DNA of 33,007 nucleotides from Bacteroidota bacterium (GTDB taxonomy: Bacteria > Bacteroidota > Ignavibacteria > Kapaibacteriales > NICIL-2). Position 1 is the stretch's first letter. The number at the start of each line of letters is the position of its first letter. Location of the stretch: contig JAIBAE010000049.1 of assembly GCA_019695345.1 (NCBI GenBank), positions 1-33,007 of the forward strand. The letters run 5' to 3'. The notes under the pieces were generated by a model. It searched no databases. It was not told the DNA's origin and worked only from the letters and a program-made list of their open reading frames with translations. This document shows, piece after piece, positions 17,299 to 25,240 of this stretch. The position numbers and the translations under genes were made by a program.

Positions 17299-17643
17299 AT
17301 GTATCAGCAAATTACATTAGCACAACATCAGCTTGATGCTTATAACGCCCGCGATATAGACCGTTTTTTGGAATGTTATGCAGAGAATATTCAACTCATG
17401 AATTTTCCCGATAACACTGTTTTTTGCTCCGGCAAAGAGGAAATGCGCGCCCGCTACGGAAAAATGTTTGAAGATAAACAATCATTACATTGCAGATTAG
17501 TAAAACGTATTGTTTGTGGCGACTTTGCTATTGATGAAGAAGAAGTGGATGGATTGGTTGATGGAAGAATAGTTCACGCAACTGCTATCTATGAAGTGCG
17601 CGATAATCTAATTCAAAAGGCTTGGTTTATTCGTGGCGAATAA
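17299..17643 (+). CDS. NTF2-like / SnoaL-like small protein
   Basis: The start at 17299 is set by a strong purine-rich ribosome site (GGAAGGGG, 17287-17294) just before ATG; an in-frame ATG at 17257 lies near the likely transcription start. The product is 114 residues, typical for a nuclear transport factor 2-like fold. It has an N-terminal helix (QHQLDAYNARDIDRFLECYA), a central FCSGKEEMRARYGKMF segment and a final strand pair HATAIYEVRDN-IQKAWFIRG. Many such proteins are uncharacterised or bind small hydrophobic ligands, and some are steroid isomerase-like. No catalytic residues can be assigned. It ends 11 bp before the alkyltransferase-like gene, so the two are likely co-transcribed. Confidence 0.75.
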   Translation: MYQQITLAQHQLDAYNARDIDRFLECYAENIQLMNFPDNTVFCSGKEEMRARYGKMFEDKQSLHCRLVKRIVCGDFAIDEEEVDGLVDGRIVHATAIYEVRDNLIQKAWFIRGE

Positions 17644-17654
17644 TGGAGTACTAC

Positions 17655-17984
17655 ATGCCTAAGCAGCAGCATCTGGATTTTTTTGAACGTGTATATATGA
17701 TTGTTCGGAAAATTCCCAAAGGGAAGGTTACAACGTACGGACATATTGCAGCAGCACTTGGCGCTAAATCGTCAGCCAGAATGGTTGGTTGGGCTATGAA
17801 CGCATCGCATGGAGATTCTTCCATTCCTGCACACAGAGTAGTAAATCGCACGGGTGCACTTACCGGTAAAATGCATTTTGAAACCCCCACCTTAATGCGC
17901 GAACTTTTGGAAATGGAAAACATACAATTTAATGGTGATGTTGTAGACATGAAAAAACACCTTTGGATTCCACCTGTTTTATAA
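17655..17984 (+). CDS. Alkyltransferase-like protein (ATL), MGMT family without the active-site cysteine
   Basis: A 109-residue protein with the DNA-binding domain of O6-alkylguanine-DNA alkyltransferases: KIPKGKVTTYGHIAAALGAK, SARMVGWAMN, then IPAHRVVNRTGALTG. The methyl-acceptor motif PCHR of MGMT/Ada is PAHR here, so the reactive Cys is Ala. ATLs of this kind (PWHR in E. coli YbaZ) flip alkylated bases and flag them for nucleotide excision repair instead of removing the alkyl group. The start at 17655 is preceded by GGAG at 6-nt spacing; in-frame starts at 17643 and 17622 overlap the gene upstream. It is a likely operon partner of the NTF2-like gene. Confidence 0.88.
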   Translation: MPKQQHLDFFERVYMIVRKIPKGKVTTYGHIAAALGAKSSARMVGWAMNASHGDSSIPAHRVVNRTGALTGKMHFETPTLMRELLEMENIQFNGDVVDMKKHLWIPPVL

Positions 17985-18004
17985 TTCTAACCCCTAATTC
18001 AAGG

Positions 18005-18036
18005 GCAACTGCTTAATGCAGTTGCAAGGTTCTTTT
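18005..18036 (+). terminator. Probable terminator after the ATL gene
   Basis: GCAACTGC (18005-18012), loop TTAAT, then GCAGTTGC (18018-18025) form a perfect 8-bp stem, followed by AAGGTTCTTTTT. The T-run begins a few bases after the stem, so the signal is moderate. The rest of the 314-bp gap 17985-18298 holds the fusA promoter and leader. Confidence 0.6.
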
Positions 18037-18166
18037 TAGCAGTTCTTTTCTGACGCCGCTGCAAATGGGTGTTTATTAATTTTCGGTTTGGGACGGCTTG
18101 GAACAGAAAATTATTCAATGAATTACCGTTTTTCAGTCAAAAAGTATAAAACTTTGGTAAAAAACA

Positions 18167-18196
18167 TTGTTGTTCGCTGTTCAACCGTTATTTTTG
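18167..18196 (+). promoter_or_regulatory. Bacteroidota-type promoter of fusA
   Basis: The -7 element TATTTTTG (18189-18196) is preceded by TTG (18167-18169) with a 19-nt spacer, close to TTTG-N19-21-TAnnTTTG. It implies a fusA leader of about 95 nt. The leader contains a small perfect inverted repeat, GATGCA-N8-TGCATC (18215-18234). Confidence 0.6.
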
Positions 18197-18298
18197 TAGT
18201 CTATGTAACTTATGGATGCACAAAAACATGCATCGTTTGATATATAGATTAGTAAAGACATTACTGTTTTATTTATAGTTGTTTAACGGAGCGGCACA

Positions 18299-20398
18299 AT
18301 GGCTGACATTACAAAGGTTCGCAATATTGGTATCAGTGCACACATTGATTCCGGTAAAACCACACTTAGCGAACGTATCCTGTTCTATACAGGAAAGATT
18401 CACCAAATCATCGAAGTACGCAGTAAAGGCGGAAACGGTCCTACCATGGACTCCATGGATTTGGAACGTGAAAAAGGTATTACAATCCAATCGGCTGCTA
18501 CATACTGCCAATGGAAAGATTACCAAATTAACCTTATCGATACACCAGGTCACGTTGACTTTACCGTAGAGGTAGAGCGTGCTTTACGTGTGTTAGATGG
18601 AGCTGTATTGGTATTATGTTCTGTTGCGGGAGTACAAAGTCAGTCCATTACAGTTGACCGCCAAATGCGTAGATATAATGTACCACGTTTAGCTTTCATT
18701 AATAAAGCTGACCGTTCGGGTGCAAATCCTTACCGTGTAGTTGACCAATTACGCGAGAAGTTGAATCACAACCCAGTTATGCTTACCATACCTATTGGTA
18801 TGGAAGATAACTTTAAGGGGGTTATTGACTTATTAAAAATGAAAGCAATCTATTTTGATGGTGATAACGGTGAGTTGATTCGCGAAGAGGCAATCCCAGC
18901 GGATATGACTGAACAAGCAAATGAATACCGCCATAAAATGATTGAGTCAATTGCTGACTTCAATGATGTTATTGCAGAGAAATTCTTGATGGAAGAAGAA
19001 GTTACTGCGGATGAGTTAATTCCGGTAATTCGTAAAGCAACCATCGAAATGAAAATTACTCCGGTGTTTGTTGGTACTGCTAAACAAAACAAAGGTGTTC
19101 AGACCTTACTTGATGGCGTTGGTTTGTTTTTACCAAACCCAAGTGAAATTAACAACGAAGCATTAGACCGCGATAAGAACGAAGAAAAAGTTGCCTTAGA
19201 ATCAGACGGAAGCAAACCATATGTTGGTCTTGCTTTCAAACTTGAAGATGGACGCTTTGGTCAGTTAACATACATGCGTATTTACCAAGGTTCAATCAAA
19301 AAAGGCGATACAATCTTTAACACAGCAAATGGTAAAAAGGTTAAGATTCCACGTCTTGTACGTATGCACGCAAGCGACATGCACGAGATTGACGAAGCTT
19401 CGGCAGGTGATATCGTAGCAATGTTTGGTGTTGACTGTGCTTCCGGTGATACATTTACCGATGGCAGTGTTAACCTAACAATGACCTCGATGTTCGTACC
19501 AGAGCCGGTTATTGAGTTGGCTGTTGCACCTAAAGAAAAAGCAGGACAAGTAAACTTCTCTAAAGCTTTAAACCGCTTTACAAAGGAAGACCCAACATTC
19601 CGTGTTTACCGCGATGAAGAAAGCGGCGAGACAATCATTAAAGGAATGGGTGAGTTGCACCTTGAAATTTACATTGAGCGTATTAAACGTGAATACAATT
19701 GCGAAGTAGTTGTTGGTCGTCCGAAAGTTGCTTTCCGCGAGACAATTACCAAACGCACAGAGTTCAACTACACACACAAAAAACAAACTGGTGGTTCGGG
19801 TCAGTTCGGTCGTGTTGCCGGATATTTTGAGCCAATTACCGAAGAAGGTAATAACGAAAATTACGAGTTTGTTGATGAAATCGTAGGTGGTGTTATTCCA
19901 CGTGAATACATTCCTGCATGTGATAAAGGTTTCCGCGAGCAGTTAACCGATGGTCAGTTAATTGGTCAGCCGGTTGTTCGTACCCGTGTTGTATTGAACG
20001 ATGGTCAGTATCACCCGGTTGACTCCTCGGAAATGGCGTTCAAGGTTGCGGCTATGACAGCAGTGCGTGAGTTCTATCACAAAGCTGCACCGGTAATTCT
20101 CGAGCCAATCATGAAACTTGAAGTTAGTGCTCCGGAAGAATTCCAAGGTGTTTGTATGGGGCAGGTAAACCAACGCCGTGGTATTATTGTTGGAACAACA
20201 CAAGAAGCAGGTTACGTTACTATCGAATCTGAAGTTCCGCTTAGCGAAATGTTTGGTTACTCAACCGACATCCGCAGCGTTACACAAGGTAAAGGCGAGT
20301 TCACCATGGAATTCTTAAAGTACGCTCAAGTTCCAAAGAACGTACAAGAAGAAATGGTTAAAGAATACCAAAAGAAACGCGCTGAAGGTAACAAGTAA
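18299..20398 (+). CDS. fusA: Elongation factor G, mitochondrial EFG1/spdEFG1-like type
   Basis: A 699-residue translocation GTPase. G1 is AHIDSGKTT, the switch region is [21 protein letters not shown]3 is DTPGHVDF and G4 is NKAD. Domains II-V follow in normal order, ending at [15 protein letters not shown]. Several stretches resemble mitochondrial EFG1 and the spirochaete/planctomycete spdEFG1 class more than common bacterial EF-G: Ser in [40 protein letters not shown] and [14 protein letters not shown]. The ATG at 18299 has GGAG at 18288-18291 with 7-nt spacing. No rpsL, rpsG or tuf is adjacent, unlike the usual str operon; the gene has its own promoter and a strong terminator. Confidence 0.95.
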   Translation: MADITKVRNIGISAHIDSGKTTLSERILFYTGKIHQIIEVRSKGGNGPTMDSMDLEREKGITIQSAATYCQWKDYQINLIDTPGHVDFTVEVERALRVLDGAVLVLCSVAGVQSQSITVDRQMRRYNVPRLAFINKADRSGANPYRVVDQLREKLNHNPVMLTIPIGMEDNFKGVIDLLKMKAIYFDGDNGELIREEAIPADMTEQANEYRHKMIESIADFNDVIAEKFLMEEEVTADELIPVIRKATIEMKITPVFVGTAKQNKGVQTLLDGVGLFLPNPSEINNEALDRDKNEEKVALESDGSKPYVGLAFKLEDGRFGQLTYMRIYQGSIKKGDTIFNTANGKKVKIPRLVRMHASDMHEIDEASAGDIVAMFGVDCASGDTFTDGSVNLTMTSMFVPEPVIELAVAPKEKAGQVNFSKALNRFTKEDPTFRVYRDEESGETIIKGMGELHLEIYIERIKREYNCEVVVGRPKVAFRETITKRTEFNYTHKKQTGGSGQFGRVAGYFEPITEEGNNENYEFVDEIVGGVIPREYIPACDKGFREQLTDGQLIGQPVVRTRVVLNDGQYHPVDSSEMAFKVAAMTAVREFYHKAAPVILEPIMKLEVSAPEEFQGVCMGQVNQRRGIIVGTTQEAGYVTIESEVPLSEMFGYSTDIRSVTQGKGEFTMEFLKYAQVPKNVQEEMVKEYQKKRAEGNK

Positions 20399-20420
20399 TT
20401 CTTATAAGCAATTTAAAATG

Positions 20421-20456
20421 ATGGGTGTTTGTACTATACAGACACCCATTTCTTTT
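20421..20456 (+). terminator. Rho-independent terminator of fusA
   Basis: ATGGGTGTTTGT and ACAGACACCCAT pair over 12 bp with one G-U wobble and a 5-nt loop (ACTAT), followed by TTCTTTT. It begins 22 bp after the fusA stop. Confidence 0.85.
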
Positions 20457-20468
20457 GGTACCGGTCAG

Positions 20469-20528
20469 TTGCCGAAGCGACCCAAACAGCACCGCAACCC
20501 GGTCGGGGTCAAACCTTCATCGTCGCTG
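20469..20528 (+). repeat. 60-bp intergenic GC-rich repeat, copy E
   Basis: It begins TTGCCGAAGCGACCC, contains ACCGCAACCCGGTCGGGG and ends ATCGTCGCTG. It faces copy F, 80 bp away in inverted orientation. Together the two fill most of the 320-bp gap 20399-20718 behind the fusA terminator. Confidence 0.75.
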
Positions 20529-20608
20529 TTTAGTTAGTTGGTATATAGAAAAAGATAAGGTGATAGTACAATCCACTTTGTTACTTTTGAAACATATAAA
20601 CTCCTATT

Positions 20609-20667
20609 GAGCGCAGCAGAAGGATTGGTTCGCACCGGGTTTGCGCGCTTGAGGCCTGCTTCGGCAG
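20609..20667 (-). repeat. 59-bp intergenic GC-rich repeat, copy F (inverted)
   Basis: Read on the minus strand it begins CTGCCGAAGCAGGCC, contains GCAAACCCGGTGCGAACC and ends CTGCTGCGCTC. The block GGTTCGCACCGGGTT on the plus strand is identical to copy D (13018-13032), so D and F are a close pair. Confidence 0.75.
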
Positions 20668-20718
20668 GAGAGAGTAACCAATAACTCAAAATCTATACAT
20701 ATAATTCTTGAAATTGTT

Positions 20719-21042
20719 ATGGAAATTCCCAAAAGTAGTTTTACAGTAGAGACATTCACTCCACATATAGGTGAAGAGTTTATAGTTGATATTGAGAATC
20801 AAAAATTCTCGTTGAAGTTGATTCTTGCTGAAGCCTCAGTGTTACACCCACGTGATGGAAGAAGTCTGGGTAAAAGCGGTTTCGTTAGAACCGATCCGTT
20901 TTCTTTGTTGTTTGAATGTAATCAATCATTACCCCAAATGTTATATGAAATGAATCATGCTGTTATTGGGGCTTTCCAAATTGGATTAGTGCCGGTTGGA
21001 CCTACAAATAATGGGTGGGGGATGGAAGCAGTTTTTAATTAG
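20719..21042 (+). CDS. DUF6916-like small protein
   Basis: 107 residues. The C-terminal half, DPFSLLFECNQSLPQMLYEM and HAVIGAFQIGLVPVG followed by a terminal EAVFN, is the pattern I associate with the DUF6916 family. That family is of unknown function and often encoded near MdpB-type tail-collar proteins. There is no signal peptide or membrane segment. The gene converges with the GNAT gene, leaving only 5 bp between stops, and sits at the edge of the tail-collar cluster, where such a gene would be expected. The ATG at 20719 has no obvious Shine-Dalgarno. The family name is recalled from pattern and was not checked by search. Confidence 0.6.
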   Translation: MEIPKSSFTVETFTPHIGEEFIVDIENQKFSLKLILAEASVLHPRDGRSLGKSGFVRTDPFSLLFECNQSLPQMLYEMNHAVIGAFQIGLVPVGPTNNGWGMEAVFN

Positions 21043-21047
21043 TAGAT

Positions 21048-21542
21048 TCACATTGCTAATTTTTTGGGTCGCTCCATGTAGATGTGAGTGCCGATATCCT
21101 TAGTAGTAACAAAACCGTATGAACTATAGAGCTTCTCTAAGTATGGTTTAGTTTTCTCAAAGTACAACGAAGAAGTGATATTCTTTTGGTCTAATTCGTT
21201 GGTGATTTGAGTCATGATATAATGACCAATACCCTGTTTGCGGTATTCCGGCAAAATGATAACATCCACGCAATGTACGTGGCTATCTGTTCTGTGTAAA
21301 ACCAACCTGCCTATATCGGTACTATGTAGTACCACTATATCATAGTTAAGGTTATCGTAGTTGTTTAGGAAGTGTAGCTGTTGTGCCTCAAATTGTTGAT
21401 TAAAGAACTTGGTTCGTTCTTCTGAGTTAACCCACTCAACGTATTGAAATTCTTCATCGCGAGATGTTTCGTACAGTAGTTTTAGAAAGTCTGTATCTGT
21501 ATCTTTTCGTGGACGTAGTGATAAATGAGAAGTGTACTTCAT
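21048..21542 (-). CDS. GNAT family N-acetyltransferase
   Basis: 164 residues. Motif A of the GNAT fold is clear: VDVIILPEYRKQGIGHYIMT, with R101-K-Q-G-I-G106 forming the acetyl-CoA pyrophosphate loop. A later YLEKLYSSYGF segment fits motif B. GNATs transfer an acyl group from acyl-CoA to an amine; the acceptor cannot be predicted here. It is the last gene of a minus-strand run behind the three tail-collar genes, with 55 bp to the upstream binding-protein gene. It could act on a collar protein or on an unrelated metabolite; position alone suggests the former. Confidence 0.82.
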   Translation of the reverse strand: MKYTSHLSLRPRKDTDTDFLKLLYETSRDEEFQYVEWVNSEERTKFFNQQFEAQQLHFLNNYDNLNYDIVVLHSTDIGRLVLHRTDSHVHCVDVIILPEYRKQGIGHYIMTQITNELDQKNITSSLYFEKTKPYLEKLYSSYGFVTTKDIGTHIYMERPKKLAM

Positions 21543-21597
21543 TCTGTTTTCTTTATCTATGTTAGTTCAGTACAAATCTATTTGTATATGGTGGTTC

Positions 21598-22755
21598 TTA
21601 TGCCATTAAATATGGAGAAAGATTACCACTTTGCATAGTATGTATGCCTTTAAGTGCATATACTACATCCTGTGTTTCAGTTGATAATCTTGATATAACT
21701 GATGTTGGGAATCCACGTCCATTAAAAAATTGATTGTCAATCTTGCTCACTATAAACTTATTCTGGGTATTAACCTGCATAAGTTCGGAAGTTATTGTTT
21801 GTGGCTGTGTATTGGCTATGATGTGGGCAATATTGTTACCCAATAACTCGAACAGATTCCAAGAACTGATTGCATTAGATGTAAATCGACTACTTGTGTT
21901 CTGAAACAAGTCAGGAACTACCGTAGTAACTGGAACTTTATCTAACAACTTCTTAACTGTTGTGGTTGCTTCTGAAATTGATTGATATGAAGCAAATATT
22001 GGAAGGTTAATATTGTTTTGAGCAACAAACGATAGGGATTTCTCGAGATTTGTACCAGTGCAATGAAGCAATATACAATCTATGTAAGGTTGTTGAAATG
22101 CATTAAATACTGTAGTTGATAATTGCGAGTGTTCTAAACCCGATATTGAGGTATCTGCATCAGCAATAATTATGCGTTCAATAGTACCACCAGGCTCTGT
22201 ATAGCCATGAATTAGACTTTGAAAACAATCATAACCAGAATCAATTTGTGAAGTAATTACTACGGCATTTTTCCCCGCTGAAGTATGTGCATAATTACCA
22301 AGGGTATAATTTGATTGCCATGATTGCAATGTATACGCTTGGGAATCGGAAAGTGCATTATGGATTTTCTCGCCTAATGATAGATTCACTATGGGAATTT
22401 TGTTAGCAACAACTTGCCGTATCAATGTAGAATCGGAATCTACCGATGAAAGTAATAAAATAATATCGGGTGAATGTTGAGCTAAGTAGTTTTCAATCTT
22501 TGTTTTCTTCTCTGTATTATTTGCTGGTAAGGTTAGAGTGGAGTAGTTGGTTCTTATGCAATTAACACGCAAACCCTTTAAAAAAGATGTTACAGATGTT
22601 TGTGATATGTTCCTAGCTGAAAAAACAGCCACATGAGGAATTACTGTGGTTGGATTTACTACTCTGTTAATAGTTCCTGATATAAGATTGCGCGGATTAA
22701 TAGCCGCTAACGACCCTAATCCCAATGTATATTTGAGTACATCTCTGCGTACCAT
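21598..22755 (-). CDS. Tat-exported periplasmic-binding-protein-like (type 1 fold) protein
   Basis: The start chosen at 22755 (MVRRDVLKYTLGLGSLAAIN) gives a twin-arginine leader (RRDVLK, then a hydrophobic segment) and 385 residues; the in-frame start at 22782 would precede it by nine hydrophobic residues. The mature part has alternating strands and helices of a type 1 periplasmic binding fold: VAVFSARNISQTSVTSFLKG, SPDIILLLSS, KIPIVNLSLGE, GTIERIIIADAD, IDCILLHC and NLPIFASYQS. This resembles ABC substrate-binding or LivJ-like receptors. No ABC permease or ATPase is nearby, so transport is doubtful and a sensing or carrier role is possible. It lies between the collar genes and the GNAT, 54 bp after the third collar gene. 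Confidence 0.6.
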   Translation of the reverse strand: MVRRDVLKYTLGLGSLAAINPRNLISGTINRVVNPTTVIPHVAVFSARNISQTSVTSFLKGLRVNCIRTNYSTLTLPANNTEKKTKIENYLAQHSPDIILLLSSVDSDSTLIRQVVANKIPIVNLSLGEKIHNALSDSQAYTLQSWQSNYTLGNYAHTSAGKNAVVITSQIDSGYDCFQSLIHGYTEPGGTIERIIIADADTSISGLEHSQLSTTVFNAFQQPYIDCILLHCTGTNLEKSLSFVAQNNINLPIFASYQSISEATTTVKKLLDKVPVTTVVPDLFQNTSSRFTSNAISSWNLFELLGNNIAHIIANTQPQTITSELMQVNTQNKFIVSKIDNQFFNGRGFPTSVISRLSTETQDVVYALKGIHTMQSGNLSPYLMA

Positions 22756-22809
22756 GCTAATAAAAAGTAAAAGTGAAAACAAACAAGCTTTGTAACGTTC
22801 CGTGTTATG

Positions 22810-23331
22810 TTAATTTCGTGAAGGAAAAATACCTTGTAAGGCAATGCAATAGTTTACTACCAAAGAAGGCATAATATTGTTATGAGGTTGGCTGCCACCT
22901 GAGTTACTAATCATAGTAGGATTCATCATCCCTGTAGGTTTATTGCCAAACTGTAGTGAGCGACTAAGCCCATCTTTGGCAGGAAATCTATTTCCCGGTG
23001 TAGTACCACTTCCTGTAGTGTTATTTGCATTTACAAGGTGATTGTGTGATGGAATCTGTGACTGATTTAGACTAACAGTTTCAGATCCGGACATTTCCCC
23101 TTGAGTTCTAGGTGTTAACCCCGGTCCTTGTCCCATGTGTAAAGGGATGCGGCTACGTAAATCAGGTAAGCCAAACGTTGTGCGTCCGTCGCCACCATAG
23201 GTAGTGCCTAACAAAGAAAATAGGGCTGTATTTTGTTGAATAGAAAGTAATTGTCCGGCGCAATAAGCATAGTTTCGTGGTGCAAAGTTAAACCCAGCCA
23301 TTATAATTTGTCCTATAAAAGGTTCAGCCAT
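22810..23331 (-). CDS. Tail-collar (MdpB/COG4675-type) protein, third of three
   Basis: 173 residues of the phage tail collar type. It begins MAEPFIGQIIMAGFNFAPRN, then YCAGQLLSIQQNTALFSLLG, YGGDGRTTFGLPDLRSR, a His-x-His pair H96-N-H98, PHNN and a final CIALQGIFPSRN. In T4 short tail fibres the analogous HxH binds metal at the trimer axis, so a trimeric, metal-stabilised collar is a reasonable inference. It is the most diverged of the trio (AGQ instead of DGQ/NGQ, NYAY instead of GYAS). AGGAC precedes the ATG by 8 nt. There is no signal peptide. Biological roles of this family in bacteria are not established. Confidence 0.88.
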   Translation of the reverse strand: MAEPFIGQIIMAGFNFAPRNYAYCAGQLLSIQQNTALFSLLGTTYGGDGRTTFGLPDLRSRIPLHMGQGPGLTPRTQGEMSGSETVSLNQSQIPSHNHLVNANNTTGSGTTPGNRFPAKDGLSRSLQFGNKPTGMMNPTMISNSGGSQPHNNIMPSLVVNYCIALQGIFPSRN

Positions 23332-23377
23332 GGTAACGTCCTATTGATAAATTATTAAATGTAGCAATCAACAATTA

Positions 23378-23905
23378 TTAATTCCTGGATGGAAATATTC
23401 CCTCTAATGCAATACAAAAGTTAATAACTAAATACGGTTGCATATTATTATGGGGTTGGTTACCACCAATACTACCTAACATTGTAGCATTCATTACTGT
23501 ACCGTCCGAAGAATCGCTATAATTTTGAACACCAATTGGGCTTGCATCTTTGGCAAGAAAACCGTTTGTAGGGTTTGTATTTCCTTGCGCATTATTATTT
23601 GCCGTAATAGTATGTGAGTGCGCAGGTAAATCCCTCACCAAAAGGTTCATATTTTCTTCTCCGGCAGACTCACCTATGGTATAGTTAGATAACCCGGGAC
23701 CTTGTCCTTGATGCAATGGTGTTCTACCACGTAAGTCAGGTAATCCAAAAGTGACCCGCCCATCTCCTCCATATTGTGTGCCAAGTAAGGAGAACAATGC
23801 GGTGTTCTGAGCAATAGGTAATAACTGACCATTACACGAAGCGTAACCCCTAGGTGCAAAATTAAAACCTACTTGTATTATTTGTCCGATAAAAGGTTCT
23901 GCCAT
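23378..23905 (-). CDS. Tail-collar (MdpB/COG4675-type) protein, second of three
   Basis: The start at 23905 (MAEPFIGQIIQVGFNFAPRG) matches the two paralogs exactly; an in-frame extension to 23944 adds 13 unsupported residues. The product is 175 residues with YASCNGQLLPIAQNTALFSL, TFGLPDLRGR, H96-S-H98, a variable loop (about 101-148), PHNNMQPYL and the C-terminal CIALEGIFPSRN. The fold is that of the phage tail collar domain. The variable loop differs from its neighbours, while both ends are almost identical, suggesting a shared scaffold with a differing exposed region. It is separated by 46 bp from the third gene and 72 bp from the first. Confidence 0.88.
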   Translation of the reverse strand: MAEPFIGQIIQVGFNFAPRGYASCNGQLLPIAQNTALFSLLGTQYGGDGRVTFGLPDLRGRTPLHQGQGPGLSNYTIGESAGEENMNLLVRDLPAHSHTITANNNAQGNTNPTNGFLAKDASPIGVQNYSDSSDGTVMNATMLGSIGGNQPHNNMQPYLVINFCIALEGIFPSRN

Positions 23906-23977
23906 AAGCGGTTTCTTTCTAATGTAAACTTTCAAACAAAACAAAAATTAACAAGGTATACATACATATCTATTATG

Positions 23978-24499
23978 TTAATTCCTTGAAGGATATATAC
24001 CTTCTAACGCAATGCAAAAATTAATAACCAGGTACGGTTGCATATTATAATGTGGGTTATTACTACCGGAGGTAGATAACATTGTTGGATTCATATTTGT
24101 ATTAGGCAGGGAATCGGTATAGGGAGTAGCACCGGATGTATCTGTGGCAAAATAATTACCGGATGGAGATTGACTTGTGCCAGCAATTGATGAGGCATAT
24201 ATTGAATGGGAGTGAATTGGCATTTCAGATGTTGTTAATGTATGGTTTTCTTCTCCAATTGATTCACCCATTGTCATATTCCTTAAACCAGGACCTTGGC
24301 CTTGGTTCATAGCAGCTCTTCCACGTAAATCCGGTAACCTAAATGTAGTGGTACCATTTCCGCCATATGTGGTTCCAAGTAAGGAAAATAGGGCAGTATT
24401 TTGTGAAATATCTAACAACTGTCCATCACAACTTGCATAACCTCGTGGTGCAAAATTGAAACCCGTTTGTATGATTTGTCCAATAAAAGGTTCTGCCAT
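23978..24499 (-). CDS. Tail-collar (MdpB/COG4675-type) protein, first of three
   Basis: 173 residues: MAEPFIGQIIQTGFNFAPRG, YASCDGQLLDISQNTALFSL, FRLPDLRGRAAMNQGQGPGL, H96-S-H98, a variable Ser/Thr-rich loop (about 101-145), NPHYNMQPYL and CIALEGIYPSRN at the C-terminus. It is the first gene of the minus-strand run. AGGG lies 8 nt before the ATG. A possible -7 element (TAATTTTG) occurs on the minus strand at 24603-24596, implying a leader of about 90 nt. No capsid, portal, terminase or other tail gene is present, so this is not a recognisable prophage. Confidence 0.88.
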   Translation of the reverse strand: MAEPFIGQIIQTGFNFAPRGYASCDGQLLDISQNTALFSLLGTTYGGNGTTTFRLPDLRGRAAMNQGQGPGLRNMTMGESIGEENHTLTTSEMPIHSHSIYASSIAGTSQSPSGNYFATDTSGATPYTDSLPNTNMNPTMLSTSGSNNPHYNMQPYLVINFCIALEGIYPSRN

Positions 24500-24708
24500 A
24501 AATATGCCCTTTAATTTAGTTTACTTCTTGGTTAATATGTGTAAGCATCTTAATATGTTACAACTCATGTTACCAATTTACCTTCACAACTTAATCAAAA
24601 TTACTGTGTTCCACTTTGAATATTTTGTAAGTACAGTTAATATTGATAAATTTTGACATTATAAAAATATCACACGATTTTTAAACCTACATCAGTAAAA
24701 CTACAGAA

Positions 24709-25218
24709 CTATTCTCTCAGCCATTTAATCATAGCAGGAAATGGAAGTGTGTGATTTTCTTTGGCTCTAATTTCATCAAAACATAAGCCAATCCACTGTA
24801 ACATCGGGACTCCAATAAATCTGCCTTCCTTAAAGTTATCTACAATATTAGAACCACCTCCCTGATAGCCATTATCATGAAATACAATGCCTGGACTTAT
24901 GCCAATGTATAACGCAGCGGCATAACTCCATGGTATCGCCATTAACTCTCCGGCCATTTCTAAATCTATTTTCGGGTCTATTGCTCCATTGGCAGTAGTC
25001 CGCATATTAGGAGGCATAACAGCAAGGTGTCCGGCCTCATGTAATATATCCCCGGGATACAGTAGTTTGTTCGTATCAATCAATAAGCCGCCATTGAACA
25101 AATCAATGCCTGGTAAAACTGTTTCATAATTAATTGGCCCAAACACAACATGAATACCAATATCATTCAAAAAATTACATATCAAAGTAACAGTTTTGTT
25201 TTTGTCTTCAGTTTCCAT
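24709..25218 (-). CDS. Hypothetical protein with HEXXH zinc-protease-like motif
   Basis: 169 residues, not assigned to a family. H60-E-A-G-H64 in GDILHEAGHLAVMPP is the gluzincin/zincin signature, placed after a helix-like segment. A downstream acidic stretch (IDLEMAGELMAIPWSYAAAL) supplies candidate third ligands. There is no signal peptide, so it is probably cytoplasmic. The product could be a small metallopeptidase or an inactive relative. The gene follows the dioxygenase gene by 22 bp on the same strand, so the two are almost certainly co-transcribed. It is 209 bp upstream of the collar trio in the same direction. The motif is seen directly; proteolytic activity is inference. Confidence 0.6.
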   Translation of the reverse strand: METEDKNKTVTLICNFLNDIGIHVVFGPINYETVLPGIDLFNGGLLIDTNKLLYPGDILHEAGHLAVMPPNMRTTANGAIDPKIDLEMAGELMAIPWSYAAALYIGISPGIVFHDNGYQGGGSNIVDNFKEGRFIGVPMLQWIGLCFDEIRAKENHTLPFPAMIKWLRE

Positions 25219-25240
25219 TGGATTGTTAGTAGTGTTGATA

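Noticed and set aside
18044-18110. Possible eighth copy of the 60-bp repeat (GACGCCGCTGC ... GGGACGGCTTGG)
   Set aside because: Only short GC-rich patches match; the CTGCCGAAGC end and the CCCGGT core are absent.
21598-22755. Binding-fold protein as an ABC transporter component
   Set aside because: No permease or ATPase gene is adjacent; only the fold is supported, so no transport role is asserted.
22810-24499. Collar genes as part of a prophage or phage remnant
   Set aside because: No integrase, terminase, portal, capsid, sheath or lysis gene is near. Isolated trios of such proteins are a known chromosomal pattern (COG4675).
24500-24708. Search for a precursor peptide or small RNA in the gap between the HEXXH gene and the collar genes
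   Set aside because: Only AT-rich sequence and a possible -7 element (TAATTTTG, minus strand) were found; no peptide with a ribosome site could be supported.
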